Of a DNA stretch of 64,000 bases, positions 48,001-61,900 are shown in pieces; positions within the stretch are counted from its first letter, which is position 1; each line of letters begins with the position of its first letter. Origin of the DNA: Strongylocentrotus purpuratus. Its lineage: Eukaryota > Echinodermata > Echinoidea > Camarodonta > Strongylocentrotidae. The translations under genes and the position numbers were made by a program. The DNA is taken from NCBI RefSeq assembly GCF_000002235.5, contig NW_022145609.1, positions 8,687,551 through 8,751,550 on the forward strand, read 5' to 3'. The notes under the pieces are model-generated. The model was not told the DNA's origin. It searched no databases and saw nothing but the letters and a program-made list of their open reading frames with translations.

Positions 48001-51000
48001 CTAAAATATTTGTTTTAAACCATGTGAATAGGTTTTCTCATACGGTACAAAATACAATCTATAAAATGCTTTAAGATCTAGACAAAATTTTTATGAATTT
48101 GCAACCAATACATTTATATGCCAACATAAGTGGATCAACAGGAGTTCATATGTACATGTACATGTACTTGTACTTGTAATCAATTATTCAGAAAGAAAAA
48201 ATGACACTTATTATTTCATAATATAATTGCAATACTACTCAAGTAATGCAGACCATGTACTGTAAGTGTGGGGAAAAGGCATTGGGGATAGAGGATAGTA
48301 ATGGATTTATTTTTCTTTTTATGTATTTTCATATTTTTTATTTTATTTATTTATGTATGTATTTATGTATTTACATGTATTTAATATTTTTATTTTAATA
48401 GTTTGTTTTTTATTATTATTATTATTATTATTTTTATTTTTTTTTTTGGGGGGGGGAGGTACCTTTTGAATGCATGGTAGCCATTTTAAGTGACCGATTT
48501 ACAAATAAAACTTGTGCTATAATTATTCATCATATAATCATCCTTGACATTTTAGCCATTCAGTATCCCCACTGGTGTAATCATCTTCATATTACGTACA
48601 TGTATTGATGTCATTAATTTATTAATTTTTTGTTTCCGTTGTCACAATTAGTTTGACCATTTCAATCAGAAACAGTATTATTTGCCCATCCAGAGAAATT
48701 AGTAAAACTCGAAAATGTCCTGGCTAGTAGAATTAAATATGGTAGTTTTCCCTTGCTGAGTATTTTCTTTTTCTAACATACAGAATTTTAATTACCAAAT
48801 GTGAAGGTTTCTCAGGCGTACGTACAGTGTACATGCATGTACTGTATTTCATATCCTTTGTTTGACTGAATTGATTGAAATTCGAGGTGAACAATATTGT
48901 TTGTTTCTCAGGGCTTAGAAATACTTGTGTCAAACTCTTTATACATGTACAGTCTGTAAACATATTTAGCAGCGTTTTTTTTTTTTCCTTTCTTTTCTTC
49001 TATTTCTTCTCCTTCTCCTTCTTCTTCTCTTTTTATTTTTCTTTTTCTTCTTCTCCTTTTTCTCCTCCTTCACCTTCCCCTTCTCCTCCTTCTCCTTATT
49101 CTGAGTGTAGATTCAACCATTGAATTCTTTTTTGTTTATTGAAGTTTTGAAGTAGATAAAAGATTTATATCCATTTAAAAAAAATTAAACATTAGCCAGC
49201 AATATATTTCATATCATATTACAGTATCTAATTACAACCAAGAGCTAAGGTCAATTGATTTGAAGCCTACAACATAATGTTCTTCATGTACAAGCACTGA
49301 TTACTCACCAAACTCATGTTAATTAATTTTGTTAAGTTAATACAAATATCGCCTCTGGCCATATCATATTATTTAAACCACTCCAAAATAATTGCTTTAA
49401 AATAGCCCTGTGCACTTGAGTCAAGTGTCCTAGTCATATGATGAGGCCTCGGTCTTTCTATCGATTTTTCCCCACTGGACATCTTAATACAAAGTCCAAA
49501 TTCTACTCCAGCATCTAATGCACCAGGAAATTGTTGGCTATTAAAGATATACTGTATGATAAACCGGGATTGCATGCATATTTACAAATGTACATCATTA
49601 CACAACAGAATGCCCCCAAATACAGAAATTAACTGTCATGGGTGAGTGCATTAGTCCCCATATGAACTAGCCGTTGTTTACTGTTGTCATAGTTACAGAG
49701 TATACTGCGAGAGAATCATGATCTGTGAATGGCGCGTAACCAAACACAAAGAATTTTAATATCGGAATTGCCTCAGAAATACGGGAGGACTTATGCATTG
49801 TTTTCCTTGGCTATCGATGCCAGTGCATGCTTCCAACTTCAATTAAAGTGGGCTGCGCTGTCTGTGCATTGTAGATCAATAAGATTGATATTTGTTGATT
49901 GTCATGGGAGGAGATATTGTATGGTTGTATTGGAGCAGTAAATTGGTTAAATATGAAATTCATCTCGATGTAAAATGCAGTGGTAGGCCTACTGTTGATT
50001 TAACAATGAAGAAGTTCATTTAGTAAATGTTGGTACAGTAGTACTTTTAAACATTCCCTGGCTGATACATTCCAATCATTAGAGTACATTTAAAATGTTT
50101 GCTAATGTTTGATTTTTTAAAAATTGAAATGTATTTTGGTACATATGTACAAGAATTGTTGATGTATTAACCCTTTGCCTTTTGGAACCATATGGTTTCT
50201 ATATTAATCTTTTGGGAGTTATACATAATTCAGTAGTCAGCTGATTAATTGATAAATGTTCATACACTGCAATTCATCAAAATATATGTTTATTGACAAG
50301 ATACTTTCCTTGTCTGAGTTGCTTTGTAGATTATTTATTTAGATTTAAAGATATAGAAATTATGCTTTTATGTACAGTACATATAATCTTTACTTTTTTC
50401 TTGTAATATGTATGTTAGTGCAAAGTTTGCAAACTATAATTGATAGATACCGGTTCACACAATTTTCCTCTTAATCACAAATAATTTTAATGAACACGTT
50501 TTTTTTAAATTTAAGATATTGAATTTTTTTTTTTTAAGTACCCCATAGCAACAGTTCATCCATGTAGCATGTACGTGGATTGGAATACACTAGATATTTA
50601 CTTTTAATTCTTTCTTTCCATGCTTACTTTGAAAAGTTAGTCAATGTTTACTCTGAAAAGAGAGCCTGCTTTTAACAGCTTTTAAATCAACATGTACACT
50701 GTCACTCTTCATCTGCAGCTATCCAATAGCTCTTATTTACATACTTGTAGATGGCCACGCTTACCAAATGTTTTCCATTTATAAGCCCTTCTTCCCTTTG
50801 AAAGGCCTTTCAACATACGTGTGGGCTCCATTCATAGGACTACCCCCTGAAAGGGCGCATCAGCAGCAAGTGGCCTTTGAGAGGCTTCTTTTGAAAACAA
50901 GAAACTCTTCAGTGCCCGATGCGCTCTAGTGGCCTAAGTTTGCTTTCCTATTGTAAGAACCCAGTCATTAGGGAAGAACAATCCACTGGTTGTAACTCCT

Positions 51001-54000
51001 CAGCTATTATTATACTCACACACTGGTGCTAACAGTCGGTTGCTAAGGGGTTAAGGTGAAGTCTGTATACTGATCTAAGGGATACAGTTTAGTGTTAATG
51101 ATGTGTTACATACAATTAATCATCAAGAGCTCCAAAATGGCACCTAATTAGTACATGTATACCGTACAATTACTTTTGTTTTCCTTTGATACCACACCCT
51201 CTATTTCGCCATTCTTTTCTGTTAGGCACAGATGCTCTCCGTGAATTGCTTGTCTTATTGCTTCAAGTCTTCAGTATATAGTGGAAATTGAGATTGTATT
51301 TTTGTATTTATGTACATGTTACAGTATATTTGTAAACCACTGACTAATGATGAGAGCCTGAACAATTAACAAGAATTATAACTTAATCCTTTTGGCTATC
51401 CTTGGGTGCTAGTCAGGGGTATTTCTTACTTTCTTTATTTCTTAGATGTTTATTTTTTCTTTTTACTTTGTCTGGAAATTAATTCAATTATTAAGTAAAT
51501 GAATTGATGAAAATACTTAAAGCTTATCTGCCGTAGTTTATAGGAGGGATAAGACTGCCCTGCAAGGTCACTGGACAGGTGGTTATCTCATCAACTCAGC
51601 TCTCAGTTAACATAAGAAAAAGAGGATCATGGGGGACCTATGGTCACCGATTATAGGCATTGTTTGTTATATAGAGGGCGCAAGTAGCTACAAGTAGTGC
51701 AGTGGGCCTTTAAGCACAGCCCTATAGCCCTGTGGATGTACATGTACAGTACAAGTCTGCACTAGTGTAACTGGTCAATGATGTTAATTTTTATTGGAAC
51801 AGCTAATCATTAAATAGAGACCACAATGTGGCCATGTTCATTGATTTGTTGTAAATGTAATTTCCTAGCTCTGGGCATCTTTACGATCGAAGGCTAAACA
51901 ATGTCAAACCACAACGATAATTAATTTCTTTTCAATTAGGACTGGTCTTTCAATGGCATTTTCTGGGTGTTACCTTCAGACTAGGCAGGTTACTCTGAAA
52001 AGCATTGATTAGTCAAGAAACAATTTTGATAGAACATAGATTAAGTTTATAGAGAGCGGTACAGTACAGTACGTCTCCTAAGCAATTCCAGTGCATGTAT
52101 GTGAAACCGCCATTTGATGTTGAAGTTAAATTCACCAAAGTCATTTATGAGCTTCTTTTAATAAATGGAAGGAAGCGAGTAATAGCAAATTATAAATAAA
52201 GAGGGACACAAAATCATGTAGATGCATGTACACATGTAATTGTACAGAATATGAATTTTATTTTAAGGTTCATGTTATGCAAAATCTTAGCAAATTTCCA
52301 GGTCAGTTGATGCATATAGAATAGATTATGAGTTTCCCCTAACTTGAAAATTGTGTTTTGTTTTGTGTTTCAAGATTTAAAATATCACAGAGTCAGGTCT
52401 GGTTAAACAAAGCAAAACCTTTCCATTTCTGCATGGGCTACTTTTAAGAAACCATTAAAATTTCATCAAAAAATGTACAGATAAATTAGATTTTACAACA
52501 AGCTGAAAAAAATAATCAGAGGCTATCTAGTATAGGTTTCCATGCATGCCAGGTTAGATAAGCAAACCATGAGCACTCTATTTAATTAAACCATAATCAG
52601 TTGATATGGCTATTCATACAAAATTTATAACATTTAAGCTACTAATACAGTAACTCCTGTCCTTCGCAATATTGAATACACTGTACGCAGTGCATGCATG
52701 CACATCGATTACAAAGTGTCACAGTAATAAAAAACTAATGTTGATCAAGGGTTGGGAGATATGAACCACTGACAGGTAAATGCTAATAGCGTGATATGCA
52801 ATAAATATATTGCACATTATCGATAAGGTATTCACTCTTTATATTTATGCCATTAGTGTTGCTATGACAACAAATGCAGACACAAATTGTCCTTGAAAGT
52901 GGAAATGTTGTATAGTTATGAAATGCATTCACTATATATAGCTCACTCGTAAATATGAAATAAGTACAGGCATGTAGTTCATTGCCACTCATCGTGTAAT
53001 CGTTTAATGATCCAAAACTGCATGTTTATAAACTTTATAAGCTGACACAGCATCAATAGTAATTACTTTCTGTAAGTAAAATACAAATTAAGACATTTTA
53101 TCGTAATTTGTCCCTAAATCTTTATGGAGTAAAATCTGGAATTGATTTCTAACTTTGCTAGTGCTGAAGAAATAGAAGCCTTTCTCATACATTTGTAGGT
53201 TTGAGGAACACGCTTGGTCCTATATACAGCACACAATTTTTATGTTTTTGGTTATTGTGTTTTACTTTGATAATCAGGCATGCTATTCATCGCATAATTT
53301 ATGTTCAACCTATACCCAACAAATATAATGACACTGTCATTCATTTCTTTTAAATGTTCAATTTTCTCCTCTTGATTTTTTCACTCTGCATGTGTAGATC
53401 AAACCAAGGCAAGAGCTGGAACTGAAATGCAAGGCATTTCTGCCTCCTACAGTAAGTTCAAATAGATATGTACACAAAGTTTATAGAGACATGAAGTTTG
53501 TTATAGCGCCAGAAAGGTATTGACTCATGTAGTTTAAAGATGAAGTTGAGTTCTAGTCATGCGATTGCATTGTGAAAGAAATGGTGTGGAATCGACCAGA
53601 AAAGGTAGATCATCTAGCATATAAGAATTTGTGTGTATTGCAAGGTTCTGGAATCATCAAAATGATAAGAAATTTGGCCAAGTCTTGGTAAAGTTACAAA
53701 CACTGTACACAGAAAGATGTATATGGGACTACACAAACACGTGGCGTAAAAATCCGACCCCCGAGTTTTACGATGTTACATGACATATTTAGAATATGAA
53801 GGCATTTGAAGAGCTATGCTTTTCAGGGAACATGTCTTATCTGATGTTCTTCCACACTTGCATAATAAGAATGATAACGCTCACAAATTATTTTTCACCT
53901 CTTCCCAGAACTCAACCTTCTCTTTAACTAAGAATTAACGCCCTTCTGGCTCCATGCAAACAAAGACATATTTACAGCAGAATTGCTCTTTGGTCTTGTT

Positions 54001-57000
54001 TATTTTGTGTGCCAGTAACAAAAGAGCATATCATTGATCAAAGTTTATTTAGTGATTAGAGAGTCATGGACATGTACGTGTATGTATAAGATCATTTTCA
54101 GACTATTCTCAATCACAATCAATTTAGAATCACAATCAATTTAGGATAATAACTATTATAAAAGGTAATGCAAAGTTTTGGAAGTTTTGAAACTTGGATT
54201 GATAGTAACTCTTTAAATTTGTTGATACCTTTAATCCATTTTTGTAAAGAAGTATGATGCACATACTGTACACTGTATACTAGTATGTTAAAGCAGTGTC
54301 ATTTCGGCACACCCGGCCAAATACATTTACATCTGGGGCAAACCGCATCACAACATCAGTGTCCTTTGGCAAGACAATATTCTGTAGTTGCCACTCTCTT
54401 GCCAGGTGTACTGAAGCTTTTGATAATTGAGACCTACATGTAATGTATCTCCCAATCTTTTTCAAAATTTTCAAAAAGTGTGCATAAAAGGGATATTATA
54501 CACTTGTTCTTTTATGATTTAACATTTTCCATACTCACAATTGAATTTTCGGTTCATTGATATGAAAATGAAACAATTTTTGAGAATTTCCTCCATGCTT
54601 TCCTTTTGTAGGCATGGGCTCCAGAGATAGTGGTCCTGGAGGCTTCAAGGGACAGCATGAGTGTCCCGATGTACCAATCCTTCCCGGGCTACTCACCCCG
54701 ACCTAACGCAACTCAGCCGATCAACGGCATCCCTACCCATTTCCCCCAGGTCGCCAATCACGATAGAATGGCGCCATCGTCTGATGGTGAGTTGGATAGA
54801 TTGATGTGTTGATTGATTGATTGATTGATTGATGATAAATTGATTGGTTCAATGCTTGACAACTTTATGGATTGATGAATCCACGGTCACTTACTTGAAG
54901 TCTGCAATTACCAATAGGAAGGAAAGTTTACGTTTTGGAGAGTGCTATGTACAATAGTTAAATATTTGGGTGGAATTTCAGCTAGCTGCTGACTCTCTTA
55001 ATTAACTTTCATTAAAATCAAAACACATTTAATACAACGAATAGATCAATTGGCTACAGAGATATTCTTTCATTAGATGCATGCTGAAAGATTTATTATC
55101 AAACTTTAAATGATGAGTGGAAGTGGGGGAGGGGGGTAAGTGTTCAGAGTCAATATATATGATTCTCTTTCCAAGCAGGCTTAGGTAAAGAAAGCAAGAT
55201 AGTTTTAGAAACCAGTCAGGAAAAGGCACAGGACAAGAGTAGTGCAGACAAGACAAAGATAGCAAAGTCGAAAGAGAAAAAGTTAGCTCGAGGCGACAAA
55301 GCCACCTCTAGATTAGCCAAGAAGGGTGAATTCGCAAGACCAGTATTAGGGAACAAGAAAACAGCTGGTACCAAGGCACCTCAGTGTAAGGCTGGACTAG
55401 AGAGAACAAAGAGACTCAGACAGGCCCAAGCAGCCTGGTCCAAGGAAGCCAAACGATCAAAGATATCCGAGCTAGCGCAGAAGAAAGCGAAAGAGACTTT
55501 AGCGCCGATTAGGGACAGGAAGGATAGGGTTAGGAAAATAGAGACAGGGTTAGAGAAGGATTTAGGTGGAGGACAGGTTAAAGCCATGAGGAAGACATAC
55601 AGTGGTAGGAGAATAGGAGGAAAAATTGGCCAGGAGTCCACTGGAACTTTCCAAAGACAACAGGGTAGGGTGATTGAGATACCATTCAGTATAAAGGCAG
55701 ATAGACTAGGCAGGTTACCTCTAGATAGGACAGTGCAGACTTCAGGTATTTATATCGGTAAGGAAACTAGCTAAGGATTAATTAGTAATATGAGCTAGGT
55801 GTTTTAAGATAGGCATTTGATTAAAAATTATCAATTCAGAGTCCCTCCTTTAATTGAACCTGCTGTGGTAATTGTAATGTTTTCCTACAGCTATAGGTGT
55901 CTCTTGTCCACAGCCTTAAACAAAATTCATGTTCTGTAATGAAATGTATTAAACTTCTGACTGCTCTGATAATGTTTACATCACATTTACTAGCATGTCT
56001 TTTGTAATACCTTTCAAAGTCTTTTGGGGAAAAAAAAACTTTTAAAATTTCCAAACTGTCATCAAGTACTATGACAATAAATAGGTACTATATTTCTTAT
56101 TTCTCTCTTTATCTTGTGGTTGAAAAGTGAGGAAATTACACGTATGGTTTGGTCCTAATACTGGTAAGCCCTATATATGCACAAAGGCGTTTAAAAAGAG
56201 TGCTAGCACATATCCATAAATATTTGAAGTGGTTTGATTTTATGAGAGAGATAAAGTTCAAGTAGACTTTCATGTACTTCATCTTCTAAGTTCTGAAAAT
56301 GTTATCTGTTTAGGTAAACATGCAGTGTGAACATGATAGTAGGTACATGTAATTATGTTGCTAGATCTCTGTACACCATGACCTTTAATACTACAATGCA
56401 ACGTGTTGAACATGATATTCAAAAACAGGCTGGTTATATACTGGGAATGAAACACCAACAAAGTAATGCAGGGCTCCCACTTAGCCGAGTTGGAGCCTCT
56501 AGTTGTGGCGAGCTGATGGCTTTATCATTAAAACATAATGATATCAAGAAATATGTTTTAAAGATAAAATGGCTTGCCATAAACTCGCGCCAGCTCGCCA
56601 CAACTAGAGGCTCCAACTCGCCTAAGTGGGAGCCCTGCTTTAGAGAGAGAAAGCATCTAAAACACTTTTTCACTATTATAAAAGAAAGTAATATTACCGT
56701 ACTGTATTTCTATTCAGTATATATCTCTGCACTCTGAATGCAGCTAAGATGCATTGGATTGTTATATACCAGTATTTACGATTGCCTTGAATAATCAATT
56801 GAACTATTGAAGGGGAAAAAAGTAAAAGATTTTGATAAAGGATTTGTTTATGAGCATGCAGTTGAGCAGACTGGTGGATCAGAATTTCATATCACAACCA
56901 TTCATGACACTTTTCACGAAGCAGCAGTCATCAAAAGACAATTAATACACCTGTTCATCCACTAATATGCAATCTACACTCATTTGCAATTTCAATATGC

Positions 57001-58948
57001 ATTGCATACCTTTCATTTAATTATATTTTTATCATCAAAGGCTTGAATTCACAAAAATTGATTGTCTATTTTTAGCCCATTGTTAAAACCTCCATAAGTG
57101 TACTTATGTCCAATAATGGGCAATAAATACACTTATTTACGCCTGTTTTACTTCAGGAGGGGGTATTAAACCATGATTTAGGACATGGTTTGATTTTAAA
57201 CCTTTTTTGTGAATTCAACCACATTATCCGCTGAGAGCCAATGCATTCATATACATTTTATTAATAAAGAGGTAACATCATTCCAGCCCTCAGCAGACAA
57301 TGTATGCTTGTACCATTGGTGGTGGGTCCTAATAAAAGCATGCATAAATTACACTTCCAACTAATTTCAGCCGAGTGATATATCATCTCTTCATAGCCAA
57401 AAGGTCCTTACATATTATGTAACTCTTATATTTAACACAGTTAGCACCCCTCTGGCTCCCAAGAAACAATACATTCTCTGTATCTCTCTCTTTAAAGAGG
57501 GAAGATGCCACATTTCTTCAGATCTATAAATTATAATTGCAATAATTGTTCACGATTTTGATGAGATTCTTTTTCAATGATGACCATTTGACAAAATGTT
57601 TGCCTATTTTGTTTGATTTGTCCTCTTGCATGCTCGCACATACATGTATTTTGTCAGACTTGCATGCATGGTTGGCCATTATTTCACATTACTTTCACAT
57701 TATTTTCTTGCTTACATGCATGGGAATTTGCATCTATACACATGGTCATGTTCATATGTGTTTTGTCTAATGTTATTTATTTGTGTTTTTTTCTGTGGGA
57801 ATGGGGGAAAATCTTTGGAAATCAACTTATTTGTTACTTGCCAAAAAGAGGAATGCAAAAATAAACAATAAAAGACTGTTTATTTATTATTATTATTATT
57901 TTTTTTTATTTATTTATTTATTTATTTATTTATTTTTTTTTTTTTTTTTGGGGGGGGGTTCTCATAATAAACAGTGCCAAAAAAATTCTTGAAAAGAATG
58001 TTTGATCTGTATTTTAAAGAAAACAGAAATAAAATTCTGTATGTGTCTCATTGCATGGATTTTTATTTCATTATGCGTTTTGTTTGTTCAGCTATATTTG
58101 CATGCATTACACTTTTCTTTCCTTTATTTCTTGTGCATGCAGTTGCTTTATATATTGTTTCGATTTTGTTGCAATTTTATGTATCACTCAGGTATGATTG
58201 TACCGTCACAACACAACACTCACCCTCCATTGGTGGCAGGGGACTCTCCCACAATGCATTCTACTTCCATCCCCGGTCAAAGGTTACCCCCGTCTTCCAA
58301 CCACCACCCCTACCCCCCTCCACAACCCTATCCCACACACAATCCAAACCTGACTAACACTTCTGCTGATTCAGCTCAACGTTCTAATCAAAGTCATCCT
58401 GTAGCTATTCCTCCTGATAGTAACTATGACCCTAGACGCATGGACAATCCTAACACATCCGCTAACAACTCAGCTTCTTTCAAAACAGTTCAGCCTTTAC
58501 CCCTTATTGCTCATCACACATATGATGTGCTTGTAGTCAAGTCCCAAAGTGGGTCTCGCCCGCAACAATCAACCCTCAAGACCACTAAGAAATCCCATCC
58601 CGTTTCCTCTAACTCGGCAGATCCATCTAACACCCAGTCTAATTCAGACGATGATACTAACCAAGTTGTTGCAGATGTTGCAAGCCCCACTAACAAGCGC
58701 ACCACTAATAATGCATCCCCCGGGAAGGATGTCGCTCAAGACACCGCACCCGCAACCACTGGTCTCCACCACACCCACACTAACAACCTCCACCATCATC
58801 ACCACCTCCGCAACAACATTCACCAGTCTGGCTCTCGTAGACTGTCTCATAACGATCCTAACAGTGTGTCGTTCCCTGCACCCCTGAGTGCCACGCCCCC
58901 TGATACGCCAACCTCTGACCCCCCACCCCCAGGTCAGAGTCCCATGGT

Positions 58949-58983
<35 letters not shown>

Positions 58984-61900
58984 GGTACAAGGGTGACCCC
59001 CTCGGGTCGGGTCGCCCTGATGCTTACACCAACAGCACAAACGAGGACTCCGGCATAGCAGAACCCACACCGGATGATGATGATCCAGACTATGAAAGGT
59101 AGAATTAGCAACATTTGTATTAGTATCATTTAAAGTAATGAACTAATCATGTTACTTTTTGTTGTTGGTTTTGCTTTAAAAAATATAATCGCCCAAACTT
59201 CACTGTTTTTCTCCTTCTCTATTGTATTGGCTATATGTTTCCCTTCACCTGAGAAAGTCCTATATCAATGAAGCAATAACTACATCACAATTGTACATAA
59301 TTATAAAGTATGTTAGGTTTAAAGAGAGGGAAAAAAAAAACTTAAAATGATTTTTTCCACACTGTTTAAAAGACATTTGCTTCTTGCAAATGTTAAATGG
59401 TTGGTGTAGATGTGTTAGCCAGAGTATAAGGTATCTCAGCAAATATACAAACACTTTATGAACATGAGATATGGACACATAATACACATTGATTCATGTA
59501 TTTGTCTATTTTGCAACGTGCTTAACTCAGGAAAAGGTGCATGATTTCTTTTTTTTCCTTCACTTTTTTGATTTTGATTTTTGCTTTCACATTTCAGAAG
59601 AAAATCTGATATTGATGATCCATACTACAACCAACTCCATCCTGATCAAACACAAAATAGACAATTCCGACAAACTGAAAGAAGCTGGGACGAATCAGAT
59701 AGATATCAAGAAAAAGAGATAGAAGAAGAGAGGCAAAGACAAGCAGAGATCAAGCAAAGAGAAGAAGAGAGAAGGGAAGAGGAAGAGAGAATAGAAGTAG
59801 AGAGACAAAGAGAAGAAGAGAGGAGAGAAGTAGAGAGACAGAGAGAGGAAGAGAGAAGAGAACATGATAGAAAGTTGGAGCAGAAAAGACAGGAGGAGGT
59901 CAAGAAACAAAGGCAGAGGGAGATGGAGGAGAAAAGAAAGAAGGAAGAAAAGATGAAAGAAGAAATGAAGAAAGAGGAAGAGGCAGAGAGACAGCGGGGT
60001 ATCGCTGAGAGGGAACGAGCCGCAGCTTTCGATAGTTCAATGCCCTTGAGTGAGGGGGAGGAGGAGTACAATGATGCGACTATTGCCATGGAAACTAACC
60101 AAGCCCCGGACGGCCGAGGGCACTTCCTAAACGATGAGCAGATGAGGAGGCGAGCGGAAGACGAGTTGGAGGACTATGAACCCCAGTCGACATGGAGGCA
60201 GGATGGAGGCGGGGAGACGGCGGGTCACCCCCTGCATCCTGGGAGCAGGAGGAATAGATCTAGGGAGGATACCGAGATGGAGATGGCATCACAGCAAGCC
60301 GTACAGGATGGTTTGAAAAGGGTGCATCTCACGCCAGAGGTTCACAGGAAAGCAAAGGTATACATGCTTTTAAATCTTTTATTAACTAGTCATATCTGTA
60401 GTTGCTATGGCAATAAATGTGAACAAATTTGACACTTTGACACCTGGGCAATCAATATATTCAGCTGCTCTCTATACAAATTACAATGTTGCTTTTTATG
60501 CCCCATTCATGTCATACATTTAGCTGTTCATATAGCATTGGCCTTGTGGATGCCCTGCAGAAATTTGTATAAATTGCTGTTGTGTAGATTGTCGATTGAC
60601 TTTTCCTTGAACTGAGGGCAATACAAGTTGATTAGTAAGTACCAAATGCTTGACTGTGTAACTGCTTTTTTTTCTTGCAATTCATGGAAAAGCCTTGGTA
60701 GGCCTACATTTATGCATGCAAATATTCTTTTTGGTACTACACATCATGGGAAAAATATAACGGTAATAAAGGATATTTTATCATTACAGAAAGAGCAAAC
60801 ATGTATGTGCTCTAAAACTTAAGGCTTTACAATGTTGTTTTAATCTGAAAGGGGTATGTTTGTGCATACATGTATATATATATATATATTATGTAATTGT
60901 CTAGGTACATATGAAATCAAATCTATTTCTATGTTTCTCTTCTTTTTCATTTAGATTGGGAAGATAAGAAAAAGCAGCATAACAGACGAGGAAGACATCT
61001 ATGAAACAGACCCAGAGAGTAAGTTCAAAGCAATTTAAATTTGGGTTTGAAATAGTACTGGGGGTGTTTCACAAAACTTGTCATCAGTGACAAATGACAG
61101 TTTTTGTTATAAGCTACTGAAATCCTTGCTTCTGATTGGTTATCAGCAGATTTGTCACTGATTTCTGTCATTTGTCATTGAAAAAAGGCTTTGTGAAACA
61201 AGTCCCTGTTCTGTTGTAGAGATTTTTGATTAAACAACTGGTAGAGGCCTCTAAACAAAGAGTAGAAGCTAGAGCGCACATGCTTTGTCATGCATGCATC
61301 TTGAGTATTTGTAAATGAAATCTCTCTTTCATTGCTAGCTTTCAGATACAATTTTCGACACAACATAGTAATGTTGTGTAATGTCCTTTGGCAAGGCAAT
61401 AATCTAAATTTGCCACTCCATACCCAGGAGAAAAATGGGGACATGGGACCCATTTCACAAAGCCTTTTTTCAATGACAAATTACAAAAATCAGTGTCAAA
61501 TCTGCTGATAAACACTCAGAATCAAGGATTTTACTAGCTTATAACTAAAACTGTATTTTTCACTGATGACAAGTTTTGTGAAATGGGGCCCTGATAGGAT
61601 GACGAAAGCATTTGTATTAGTAATTGCAATGCCCTCACAGTGACCATACGGTCAGAATATTCCCTGGGGAGTGGAGATGGTGTACATGTATATTGTGCGT
61701 GAATGAATCCGATGACCTGGGTAATAATATCTGTAAAGCGCCAAGGGAGATATCTTGTATTAAGCGCTATATAAATCCAGATTATTATCTTGGTATTAAA
61801 ATGTACAGATCTTTAGATGGTGGTTAATTCATACAGGAATTATTGACACCATTTTTTTCCAGCACTGATTGAAAACCTAGGATGTATTGTAAAGCTAATG

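Noticed and set aside
49729..49941. 70-residue plus-strand frame in SPATA1 intron 3
   Set aside because: No recognisable motif, and SPATA1 exons 3 and 4 join directly in phase without it.
58644..59129. 161-residue antisense frame
   Set aside because: Shadow of SPATA1 exon 7.
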